NCBI RefSeq assembly: GCF_010681825.2 | Contig: NZ_CP066776.1 | Coordinates: forward strand, 992,001-1,056,000 | Origin: Sulfuriroseicoccus oceanibius | GTDB taxonomy: Bacteria > Verrucomicrobiota > Verrucomicrobiia > Verrucomicrobiales > SLCJ01 | DNA length: 64,000 bases | Direction of reading: 5' to 3' | Shown: piece after piece, positions 27,952-35,268 of the stretch | How positions within the stretch are numbered: the stretch's first letter is position 1 | Layout of the letters: every line of letters starts with the position of its first letter | Program-made: the position numbers and the translations under genes | The notes under the pieces: model-generated | The model's database searches: none | Seen by the model: only the letters and a program-made list of their open reading frames with translations | Told to the model about the DNA's origin: nothing

Positions 27952-29199
27952 TTAGGAGGCGTTTTTGCCGCGGTAGTAGATGAGGAAGAAGATGAGGGTG
28001 GCGGCGATCATGGCGGATTGGACGCCCCAGAAGAGTGACCAGCCGCTGGAGGTGGAGTGGATGGCAGATTGTTTGAAGAGCTCGCCGCCGACGAGCATGC
28101 CGATGAGGGTGCCGACACCTCCGTTGAGCATGACGAGCAGCGATTGGGCCTGGCTGCGCATTGAGGGGGCGATGCGGTCGGCCAGGTACATTTGGGCGGT
28201 GATGAAGACACCGGTGTAGCAGATGCCGTGAAGGAAGATGCCGACCCAGAGCCAGGTGGTGGCTGACGATGCCGAGCCGACGGTAAAGAGGATGTAGCGG
28301 ATGAGGGCGGCGCTGAGCGAGGTGAGGAAAATCCAGCGCATGCGGACGCGGGCCACGAGCATTGGGAGTGAGATCATGGCGACAATTTCACTGACCTGGC
28401 CGAGGGTCATGGTGGAGGCAGGATGGGAGTCGCCGAGCTCGCGCAGGAGGATGGGGGTGTAGGGGTAGAAGGCTGCAAATGGGATGGAGACGAGTGTGGT
28501 GGTGAGGAAAACGGCCCGGTGGTCGCGGTTGCGGAGGAGGGAAAAGGCATCGAGCCCGAAGAGTGCGGTCAGTCCTTTTTTGGCGCTGACCATTGCCTGG
28601 GGCGGGACGGCGGGGAGGAACCAGCAGGCGATGGCGAGGGCGGCGAGGACGACGGCTCCGGCGTAGCCACCGGCGACTGAGGTTTCTCCGTGGAGAAGGT
28701 GGCTAACGGTCCAGCCGGCAGCGATCCAGCCGAACGTGCCCCACAGCCGGACGCGGGGGAATCGGGTGTCGCCTTTGCCGAGGAGGGCGAAGGCAAGCGA
28801 GGCGATCAGCCCGAAGGTTGGCGTGAAGAAGAGCGCACGGATAAAGAAGACAAAGATGAATACCCACGGAGGGGCTCCGCGGTCGAGCAGGTAGAAGGAC
28901 CAGGCAAGAGTGATGGACGAGGCGGCGAAAAGAACCGCCAGAACTTTGCCGAGGTCGAAGCGTTTGTCGGCCAGGGCACCGGACATCAACGGGGCGAGCA
29001 TGGCGGCGACCGGGCCGGCGGACATGGCCAGGTGGATGAACTCACCGAGCCCACGGGAGGACATGACATTGCCCAAGGTTACGGTGAATAGCCCGGGGAC
29101 TCCGAGGTGAAAGAAGAACAGGATGCATAGCAGGATCTCGACCCGTGCCGCCGACCATTTGGGGCTGGTATATTCGGGTGGGGAGGGGTGAGATTTCAT
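27952..29199 (-). CDS. MFS transporter, nucleoside/sugar permease-like
   Basis: About 415 residues with 12 hydrophobic helices. N-terminal features include LFFFHLGVPGLFTVTLG, GPVAAMLAPLMSGALADKRF (the DRxGRR-like loop between helices 2 and 3 reads ADKRFDLGK) and RLWGTFGWIAAGW, which resembles the RxxGSxG region of the NupG/LacY-like nucleoside:H+ symporter group. Substrate not determinable. The start is set at the ATG at 29199 (MKSHPSPPEY); a longer frame adds 23 residues with no homology-like content. tRNA-Thr lies upstream in the opposite orientation. Confidence 0.8.
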   Translation of the reverse strand: MKSHPSPPEYTSPKWSAARVEILLCILFFFHLGVPGLFTVTLGNVMSSRGLGEFIHLAMSAGPVAAMLAPLMSGALADKRFDLGKVLAVLFAASSITLAWSFYLLDRGAPPWVFIFVFFIRALFFTPTFGLIASLAFALLGKGDTRFPRVRLWGTFGWIAAGWTVSHLLHGETSVAGGYAGAVVLAALAIACWFLPAVPPQAMVSAKKGLTALFGLDAFSLLRNRDHRAVFLTTTLVSIPFAAFYPYTPILLRELGDSHPASTMTLGQVSEIVAMISLPMLVARVRMRWIFLTSLSAALIRYILFTVGSASSATTWLWVGIFLHGICYTGVFITAQMYLADRIAPSMRSQAQSLLVMLNGGVGTLIGMLVGGELFKQSAIHSTSSGWSLFWGVQSAMIAATLIFFLIYYRGKNAS

Positions 29200-29327
29200 A
29201 GCAAGGGACTCATACACGTGCGGGGTGGGAGGTGCGCGTGGAAAAATTCTGCTAAAGATACGATTCACGCACTTGCATCCGGTGAATCCGTGGCTAATAT
29301 GGCTGCTCGCTCGCAGATAGCAGAGCG

Positions 29328-29403
29328 GCCGACTTAGCTCAGTTGGTAGAGCAACTCACTTGTAATGAGTAGGTCGTCGGTTCGAATCCGACAGTCGGCT
29401 CCA
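29328..29403 (+). tRNA. tRNA-Thr (anticodon UGU)
   Basis: Cloverleaf: acceptor GCCGACT/AGTCGGC, D arm GCTCAGTTGGTAGAGC, anticodon stem ACTCA/TGAGT around CTTGTAA giving TGT, T arm GTCGG-TTCGAAT-CCGAC, discriminator T and encoded CCA. Confidence 0.96.
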
Positions 29404-29419
29404 GTTTTCATGAAAAAGG

Positions 29420-29450
29420 ACTCACCAGATGGTGGGTTCTTTTTTTGTTT
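29420..29450 (+). terminator. Intrinsic terminator after tRNA-Thr
   Basis: ACTCACC-AGAT-GGTGGGT hairpin followed by TCTTTTTTT, 17 nt after the tRNA CCA end. Confidence 0.8.
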
Positions 29451-29459
29451 CGGGGGAGG

Positions 29460-29600
29460 GGCTCGCGGCGCTCGTGGGAGGGGAATGGTCTGAGGAGGTT
29501 CCTGTTTTTTGGGATCCGCAGATTTCGCCGATTGATGTGATTTTGTATGGGGGGAGGTGAAGGGCTCGCGATGCTCGGGCGGGATGGAGGATTCTTCGGA
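29460..29600. repeat. Single copy of the dispersed composite repeat
   Basis: Contains GCTCGCGGCGCTCG, GGAGGTTCCTGTTTTTTGGG, ATCCGCAGATTTCGCCGATT and GGGCTCGCGATGCTCGGG in the same order as units at 4976-5820. Confidence 0.7.
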
Positions 29601-29622
29601 GACTGGGGCGGGGGCGAAAGAA

Positions 29623-29652
29623 AAAGGGACGCCTCTGGTGAGGTGTCCCTTT
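29623..29652 (-). terminator. Intrinsic terminator of the small minus-strand ORF
   Basis: AAAGGGACGCCTC-TGGT-GAGGTGTCCCTTT pairs almost perfectly over 13 bp; on the minus strand a T-run (TTTTTCTTT) follows. It lies 43 nt beyond the stop of the gene at 29695-30072, supporting that gene as real. Confidence 0.8.
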
Positions 29653-29694
29653 GTTTGAGTGTCTGTGATTTGCGATGCCTATGGGTGCCGCTGG

Positions 29695-30072
29695 CTATTC
29701 TTCTTCGTCGGACGAGGTCTGGGCGTCGCGTTCTTTGGCGGCGGTGATGAGAGCGTCGACTTCTTCGACGTGTTCCCATGGGAGGCGGCGGCGTTGGTAT
29801 TTGCCGAAGATCTTTTCGCGCAGGACTTCGAGTTGGGTGACCGAGAGGTCTGCTGGATCGTGGTCGGTCCAGACGCGAGGGAACCCTTCATTGGCTGCGC
29901 GGCCTTTTGGGATTTCGCAGGTGCGGTAGAACCAGCGTCCGGTTTCGCGCCATGCTTGGATGAGGCGGTAGGTGTGGTTGTCTACCTTTTCACGCCAGTC
30001 GTGCATGTTTTTGGTGCTCCGTCCGTAGGAACGGCGTGGGTCGCGGTCTTTGGCTGGGCGGCGTCTTGGCAT
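29695..30072 (-). CDS. Small hypothetical protein, basic N-terminus and acidic C-terminus
   Basis: A 125-residue product starting MPRRRPAKDRDPRRSYGRS. The middle (WREKVDNHTYRLIQAWRETG, WFYRTCEIPKGRAANEG) looks folded, followed by SVTQLEVLREKIFGKYQRRR and an acidic end (DAQTSSDEEE). No family recognised. The start ATG at 30072 is preferred over the longer open frame, whose extra N-terminus runs into low-complexity sequence. A strong terminator just downstream and a sensible composition argue that it is a gene. It may be a small nucleic-acid-binding or regulatory protein, but that is a guess from charge only. Confidence 0.55.
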   Translation of the reverse strand: MPRRRPAKDRDPRRSYGRSTKNMHDWREKVDNHTYRLIQAWRETGRWFYRTCEIPKGRAANEGFPRVWTDHDPADLSVTQLEVLREKIFGKYQRRRLPWEHVEEVDALITAAKERDAQTSSDEEE

Positions 30073-30322
30073 GAAGAATAGATAGTCGCGGATGGCGCGT
30101 AGGGCAAAGTTGAAATCGGGGCGCGGGGAGGGAGAGAAGTGCGCGCGGTGCGCGGATGGGGAGCTGGCCAAGCTGGAGCTTGGCGTTCCAGCTTGGTGTT
30201 GGGAGATTGGGAGGTGCGACGGAGGTTGGATCGCCCTTGCAGGGCTTGGGTGTGGGGTGGGGCGATTCCCATGCCGTTGGCATGGGCTACGTTGGGACGC
30301 ACCTCCGGTGCTGGGGCGGGAA

Positions 30323-30522
30323 GGTTGGAAGGTTGGAAGGTTGGAAGGTTGGAAGGTTGGAAGGTTGGAAGGTTGGAAGGTTGGAAGGTTGGAAGGTTGG
30401 AAGGTTGGAAGGTTGGAAGGTTGGAAGGTCGGAAGGTCGGAAGGTCGGAAGGTCGGAAGGTCGGAAGGTCGGAAGGTCGGAAGGTCGGAAGGTCGGAAGG
30501 TCGGAAGGTCGGAAGGTCGGGA
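30323..30522. repeat. Two-phase octamer array: about 13 x GGTTGGAA then about 12 x GGTCGGAA
   Basis: About 200 bp of uninterrupted 8-bp units. All units up to about 30426 are GGTTGGAA and all later ones GGTCGGAA, a single T-to-C difference that switches once in the array. Because 8 is not a multiple of 3, long frames appear on both strands (GRLEGWKV or LPTFQPSN); these are artefacts. The array ends about 75 bp before the CPBP protease start. The rest of the gap (30073-30322) shows only dispersed-repeat-like sequence and no gene. Confidence 0.95.
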
Positions 30523-30595
30523 TCTTGGATCTTGGTGCGGCTTTCGGATTCCTTGCTTGGCAAGTGGGGTGATCAGGGGTTTGTTGTCGGCGATT

Positions 30596-31588
30596 ATGAC
30601 TGGCTCATCTTTATTTCGTCAGGACTGGCTGAAGGTCACGCTGTGGCTTGTGGGAACGATGGTGCTTGGGGCGTTATTGGCGCCTTGGGTGTTTGTTGGA
30701 GGCAAGGCTTTTGCGGAGTGGGTTGTGGCTGGAGGTGAGGCGAGGCAGGGGCTGCCACTGGTTGGCTGGGTGGGCGAGGAGGCGCTGAAGGCGGACTTCA
30801 AGCGCTACTTCAACCGTGCGATGCTGGTGGCTGCGTTGGTGTTGTTGTGGCCGTTGGTGAAGTCATTGCGTGGTGGTGATGCGGCGCCTCACGGGTTGCG
30901 TTTGGAGAAGACTCCGCACCGGTTTGGCTATCTAGCAGTGGGCTGGGTGATGGCGTCGGCGATCTTGCTGGCGATGGGGTTCTCGTTTGTGGGCGTGGGC
31001 TTTTTCCGGATGCGGGGTGAGCCTGAGTGGGGCGAGTGGTTGACGACGGCTTTGATTGCCGGGTTCGGGGCGGCGGTGATGGAAGAGATCTTCTTCCGCG
31101 GTTTGTTGACCGGGGCGCTGTTGCGTCGCGGGCGTCCGCTGGCGGTGATGCTCTTTGTGACGACGTTTTTCGCGGTGGTGCATTTCCTCAAACCACCGGA
31201 GGCGTTGTACATTCCGGACGAGACGGTGGATTGGCGGTCGGGCTTCTTCCTGACCGGGATCATCTTGCGTCATATGCTCGAGCCTGAGTTTTTGCTGGCT
31301 GAGTTTGCGACTTTGTTTGCGGTGGGCTGGGTGTTGATGGTGGCACGGATGAAGACGCGATCGCTGTGGTTGTCGATCGGGCTGCATGGCGGCTGGGTGT
31401 TCGGGCTGAAGTTGTTCAGTGCCTGCACGCGTCGTGACGCGCCATTGGAAGAGACGCTGCCGTGGATTGGCAATGATTTGAAGACGGGGCTCGTGCCGTT
31501 GGTGCTGGTGAGTGTGACCGGGATCCTGGTGATGTCGATGACGCGCAAGTGGCGGACGCCGCCAGCATTGCAGGGCGAGAAGCATTAA
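30596..31588 (+). CDS. CPBP-family intramembrane metalloprotease
   Basis: The ATG at 30596 gives 330 residues (MTGSSLFRQDWLKVTLWLVG) with about eight hydrophobic helices. Family motifs: AVMEEIFFRGLLTGALLRRG (EExxxR), TTFFAVVHFLKPPEAL (FxxxH) and LSIGLHGGWVFGLKLFSAC (H in the last conserved helix). Members cleave membrane or prenylated substrates, or act in bacteriocin immunity; the role here is unknown. The in-frame extension upstream is the octamer array and is not coding. bioA follows after 31 nt and may be co-transcribed. Confidence 0.85.
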   Translation: MTGSSLFRQDWLKVTLWLVGTMVLGALLAPWVFVGGKAFAEWVVAGGEARQGLPLVGWVGEEALKADFKRYFNRAMLVAALVLLWPLVKSLRGGDAAPHGLRLEKTPHRFGYLAVGWVMASAILLAMGFSFVGVGFFRMRGEPEWGEWLTTALIAGFGAAVMEEIFFRGLLTGALLRRGRPLAVMLFVTTFFAVVHFLKPPEALYIPDETVDWRSGFFLTGIILRHMLEPEFLLAEFATLFAVGWVLMVARMKTRSLWLSIGLHGGWVFGLKLFSACTRRDAPLEETLPWIGNDLKTGLVPLVLVSVTGILVMSMTRKWRTPPALQGEKH

Positions 31589-31619
31589 GCCGAGAGAACC
31601 TTAGAATTCAGAGCGGATC

Positions 31620-32933
31620 ATGAGTTCCAACCTACTTGAGCGCGACCGCAAGGCGGTGTGGCATCCATTTACCCAGCACGGAATCCCGAGCGAATTGCTG
31701 CGGGCGGCGAGGGCGCAGGGGGCGCATGTCTTTGACGACACTGGCAAGCAGTACCTCGATCTGATGAGCTCGTGGTGGGTGAGCATCCACGGGCATTGTC
31801 ATCCGCGGGTGGTGGAGGCGATCAGCCAACAGGCGGCGACGCTGGACCACGTGTTGTTTGCCGGGGCAACGCACGAGCCTGCGGTGAAGTTGGCCGAGGA
31901 GTTGCTCGATCTTGCAGGGATCAAGGCGGGCAAGGTGTTCTACACGGACGATGGATCGACCGCGGTGGAAACGGCGGTGAAGATGGCACTGCAGTATTTT
32001 GGTAACCGTGGCGAAAAGCGCACCAAGATTGTCGCGTTCGAGAACGCCTACCACGGCGATACTTTCGGCGCGATGACGCTGGGGCAAAGTACGCACTTTT
32101 TCACGGCATTCCCGGCGACCGCGCTAGAGGTGGAGTTTTTGCCGGTTCCCCAGGTGTGGGAAGGGCACACGGACGATGCAGCGGAGGATGCCGTGGTGGC
32201 GCAGTTTGAGGAGATCGCTGCGCGTGGTGATTGTGCGGCGGTGATTTTCGAGCCTCTGGTGCAAGGGGCCGGTGGGATGTTGTTCCACTCCAAGCGTTTT
32301 TTGTCGGCGATTGTTCGCACGGCGAAGAAGCATGGGGTGCTGGTGATTGCCGACGAGATCATGACCGGGCTCGGGCGGACGGGGGAAGTGTTTGCCACCG
32401 ACCATCTCGACGCGGACGCGCGGCCGGATATTTTGTGTGCGGCCAAGGGGTTGTCGGGCGGGATGTTGCCGTTGGCGGTGACAATCACCCACGATTTCAT
32501 CTACGATGCGTTTATTGGCGAGACGTTCAGCAAGGCGCTGGCTCATGGGCACAGCTACACGGCGAACCCAATCGCCTGTGCCGGCGGGGTGGTGAGCATG
32601 GAGTTGCTGCGCGATGGGGCGACTATTCAGGCGCGTGATGCGTTGAGTGATGCGATGCGGAAGCACTTCCTCGGGCTGGTCGATCGGTATCCGGATTTGT
32701 TGGAGAAGCCGCGTATCCTAGGCGGAGTGGCGGCGGTGAACCTGGCACCGGAGTCGGTGGAATATGGATCGACGGTGAGTCGGAGGTTGCAGCAGTTCTA
32801 CCACGAGCGTGGGCTGATTTTGCGTCCGGTGGGGCCGGTGATTTATTTGATGCCGCCGTACAAGGTGGATGAACAGGAACTGGCGGATGCGTGTGAGGTG
32901 GTGGCGGAGTCGCTTGAGCGGTTTGTGCGGTGA
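31620..32933 (+). CDS. bioA: Adenosylmethionine-8-amino-7-oxononanoate aminotransferase
   Basis: The PLP enzyme converts KAPA to DAPA in biotin synthesis, using S-adenosylmethionine as amino donor. Seen: RKAVWHPFTQHG (residues about 10-21), DLMSSWWVSIHGHCHPRVVE, GSTAVETAVKMALQYF, AYHGDTFGAMTLG, VIADEIMTGLGRTG and ILCAAKGLSGGMLPLAVTI, where the lysine is the PLP-binding residue. At 437 aa it is of normal length. No other bio gene is within the window; accD, which uses biotinylated carrier protein, lies 1.4 kb downstream. Confidence 0.95.
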   Translation: MSSNLLERDRKAVWHPFTQHGIPSELLRAARAQGAHVFDDTGKQYLDLMSSWWVSIHGHCHPRVVEAISQQAATLDHVLFAGATHEPAVKLAEELLDLAGIKAGKVFYTDDGSTAVETAVKMALQYFGNRGEKRTKIVAFENAYHGDTFGAMTLGQSTHFFTAFPATALEVEFLPVPQVWEGHTDDAAEDAVVAQFEEIAARGDCAAVIFEPLVQGAGGMLFHSKRFLSAIVRTAKKHGVLVIADEIMTGLGRTGEVFATDHLDADARPDILCAAKGLSGGMLPLAVTITHDFIYDAFIGETFSKALAHGHSYTANPIACAGGVVSMELLRDGATIQARDALSDAMRKHFLGLVDRYPDLLEKPRILGGVAAVNLAPESVEYGSTVSRRLQQFYHERGLILRPVGPVIYLMPPYKVDEQELADACEVVAESLERFVR

Positions 32934-32950
32934 TCCGAGGGGGGGTAAAC

Positions 32951-33034
32951 CGTCCCTTCGGGACGAGGTGTCTGTGGGGCGGGAGCCCGGAGGTTGAAAC
33001 CTCCGGCTAGCCGGTAAGTCGTCGCTTCGCGACG
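32951..33034. repeat. Cluster of three short perfect hairpins
   Basis: CGTCCC-TTC-GGGACG (32951-32965), CCGGAGGT-TGAA-ACCTCCGG (about 32987-33006) and CGTCGC-TTC-GCGACG (about 33020-33034) stand in a row after bioA and directly before the 13-mer array. Two share a TTC loop. They have no T-runs, so they are poor terminators and look more like small REP-type palindromes. Confidence 0.75.
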
Positions 33035-33035
33035 G

Positions 33036-33302
33036 GGATGTGGGTGTCGGATGTGGGTGTTGGATGTGGGTGTTGGATGTGGGTGTTGGATGTGGGTGTT
33101 GGATGTGGGCGTCGGATGTGGGCGTCGGATGTGGGCGTCGGATGTGGGCGTCGGATGTGGGCGTCGGATGTGGGCGTCGGATGTGGGCGTCGGATGTGGG
33201 CGTCGGATGTGGGCGTCGGATGTGGGCGTCGGATGTGGGCGTCGGATGTGGGCATCGGATGTGCGGGCGTCGGATGTGCGGGCGTCGGATGTGCGGGCAT
33301 GG
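33036..33302. repeat. 13-bp tandem array (about 17 units) ending in 15-bp variants
   Basis: Units GGATGTGGGTGTT (first five or so) change to GGATGTGGGCGTC for the rest, then lengthen by two bases to GGATGTGCGGGCGTC for the last two to three copies. The period of 13 makes every frame open on both strands, so the long Trp/Val/Gly- or His/Pro-rich ORFs here are artefacts. With the hairpin cluster it fills the bioA-comF gap; no gene is supported. Confidence 0.95.
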
Positions 33303-33397
33303 ATCGAGGTGGTTTGTTGGGCGGAGCGAAGAGAAGGGGGCGGGTGCTGGAGATTTTGGGTTGGAGTTGGGAGTTGTTGTTGTGTAGGTGTTAGTTT

Positions 33398-34177
33398 GTG
33401 ATTTCTCGAGTCAACTGGTGGGCGGGCAAGGTATTGGATTTGGTGGCTCCCCGGGTGTGTGAGGTTTGTGAGGGGCTGGTGGAGCGGCCGGAGCCGGCGT
33501 GGCGCCGTGGGCCGCGGCGGGATGTGTGTGTGGCGTGTGAGGAACGGCTGGAGTTGCAGAGTGATCGGTACTGCCAGCGTTGTGGGGAATCGTTTGATGG
33601 GGATGTGGACGGGCGGCTGCGGTGCATGAACTGTGAGGATCTGACCTTGCCGTTTGCGTTCGCTGTGGCGCGGTATCGGGCGTCGGGTGCGGTGAGGGAA
33701 ATGGTGCACCGCTTCAAGTTCGGGCGTCAGTTGCGGTTGCGGCAGACCTTGGCGTCGATGGTGGTGGATGTGTTTTCTTTTGATCCCCGGCTTGAGGAAA
33801 TGTGGCAAGCGGGGGGCTTGGTAATGGTGCCGGTTCCGTTGTCGCCGCGCCGATTGCGTGAACGTGGGTTCAACCAGGCATTGCAGGTTTCCTTGTTGGC
33901 GGGGCGGGAGCTGAGGGTGCCGGTGGTGGATTGTCTGGTGCGGACACGGAACACGTCGCCACAGAGTCAGCTGTCGCGGAAGAAGCGGCTGGAGAATATG
34001 AAAGGGGCGATTGGTGTGAAGCCCCGAAAGCGTGGTGGCTGGGAGCTTGAGGGGATGCGTGTGGTCTTGGTGGATGATGTTTTGACCACGGGATCCACGG
34101 CGTCGGCGTGTGCGCGGGTGCTGATTGATGAGCTTGGCGTGACGCAGGTGGTGGTGGCGACGGCCGCGAGGGGGTAG
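33398..34177 (+). CDS. comF: ComF-family phosphoribosyltransferase-like protein
   Basis: 259 residues from a GTG start. The N-terminus has paired cysteines for zinc (VCEVCEGL, CVACEERL, CQRCGESF, CMNCEDL). The C-terminal half is a type I PRTase fold with PVPLSPRRLRERGFNQA and the PRPP-binding VVLVDDVLTTGSTASACA at about residues 225-242. ComF supports DNA uptake in naturally competent species; in others its role is unclear. The frame starts just after the 13-mer repeat gap. Confidence 0.9.
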   Translation: MISRVNWWAGKVLDLVAPRVCEVCEGLVERPEPAWRRGPRRDVCVACEERLELQSDRYCQRCGESFDGDVDGRLRCMNCEDLTLPFAFAVARYRASGAVREMVHRFKFGRQLRLRQTLASMVVDVFSFDPRLEEMWQAGGLVMVPVPLSPRRLRERGFNQALQVSLLAGRELRVPVVDCLVRTRNTSPQSQLSRKKRLENMKGAIGVKPRKRGGWELEGMRVVLVDDVLTTGSTASACARVLIDELGVTQVVVATAARG

Positions 34178-34319
34178 GGGGAAGTCTGGCGAGATCGGGG
34201 AGAAAATTCGGTATTAGGAAAAGGTAAATGCCTATTGGCATCCTGCGATTGGTGGGGCTAAGATGCGCGGAATGCACGCTGCGGCGTCGAACTACGCAAA
34301 CTGATAGCCACAACAGATC

Positions 34320-35183
34320 ATGGGAATTTTCAAACGTCCTCGCCTGAAGTCGAAGAACCGTAAATCCTCGCAGCCTGAGATGCCCGAGGGCTTGTGGCAG
34401 AAGTGCCCGGCTTGTAACGAGGTGATCCACGAGATGGACTTGAAGCAGGCGCTGCGCGTGTGCCCGAAGTGTGATCATCACTTCATGTTGGGATCGCGTG
34501 AGCGGATCGAGTCGATCGCCGACGAGGGGTCTTTTGAGGAGTTTGACGCGAATTTGGTGTCGGTGAACCCATTGGGCTTCGCCAACTATGAGAGCAAGAT
34601 TGAGAAACAGCGCGAGGTTTCCGGCTTGAACGACGCAGTGGTGACCGGACGCATCAAGGTGCGCGGCAACACAGCGATCATCGCGGTGATGGACTTCAAG
34701 TTCTTCGCGGGCTCGATGGGCTCGGTGGTGGGTGAGAAGATTACCCGTGCGGTGGAAGCCGCGACCAAGGAGAAAGTGCCGGTAATCGTGGTCTGTGCCT
34801 CGTCTGGTGCTCGTATGCAGGAGGGGATGTTGTCCCTGATGCAGATGGCGAAGACATCGGGTGCGCTGGCTCGTCATCACGATGCGGGTCAGGGGTACAT
34901 CGCGGTGCTGACACATCCGACGACCGGTGGTGTGACGGCTTCTTTCGCGACCCTGGGCGATGTGATTTTGGCCGAGCCAAAGTGCATGATCGGCTTCGCT
35001 GGTCCGCGAGTGGTGAAGGAAACGACCCACCAGAACCTGCCGGATGGATTCCAGACCGCCGAGTTCATGCTTGAGCATGGATTGGTCGACCGGATTGTCG
35101 AGCGTTCGGCGATGCGTCCGACATTGGCGCGTTTGATTGCGTTCTTCAGCGGCAAGGGGAACCCACTTTCAGCTGACGCATAA
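34320..35183 (+). CDS. accD: Acetyl-CoA carboxylase carboxyltransferase subunit beta
   Basis: Half of the carboxyltransferase that moves the carboxyl group from biotin to acetyl-CoA in fatty acid synthesis. The N-terminal zinc ribbon is CPACNEVIHEMDLKQALRVC followed by PKC (residues about 30-52). The crotonase-like core has DFKFFAGSMGSVVGEKI, SSGARMQEGMLSLMQMAKTS, HPTTGGVTASFA and FAGPRVVKETT. Length of 287 aa matches E. coli (about 304) closely. A terminator-like hairpin follows, then folC, the usual accD-folC pairing in many bacteria. Confidence 0.97.
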   Translation: MGIFKRPRLKSKNRKSSQPEMPEGLWQKCPACNEVIHEMDLKQALRVCPKCDHHFMLGSRERIESIADEGSFEEFDANLVSVNPLGFANYESKIEKQREVSGLNDAVVTGRIKVRGNTAIIAVMDFKFFAGSMGSVVGEKITRAVEAATKEKVPVIVVCASSGARMQEGMLSLMQMAKTSGALARHHDAGQGYIAVLTHPTTGGVTASFATLGDVILAEPKCMIGFAGPRVVKETTHQNLPDGFQTAEFMLEHGLVDRIVERSAMRPTLARLIAFFSGKGNPLSADA

Positions 35184-35207
35184 CTTGTCCGAAAGATGAA
35201 TTTTGAT

Positions 35208-35247
35208 TCACGCCGTCGAGCCGGAAGGCCGGCGGCGTGATTTGTTT
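35208..35247 (+). terminator. Hairpin with T-rich tail between accD and folC
   Basis: TCACGCCG (35208-35215) pairs with CGGCGTGA (35233-35240) around an inner GCCGG/CCGGC stem, followed by TTTGTTTCT. It lies 25 nt after the accD stop, and so may limit read-through into folC. Confidence 0.65.
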
Positions 35248-35268
35248 CTGGCTATCAGCAAAGCGACG

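Noticed and set aside
30156-30572. Trp/Gly/Lys-rich repeat protein frames over the octamer array
   Set aside because: An 8-bp period opens all frames on both strands; no start, RBS or flanking domain.
33036-33302. Possible CRISPR array
   Set aside because: Units are contiguous 13-mers without spacers, and no cas gene is present.
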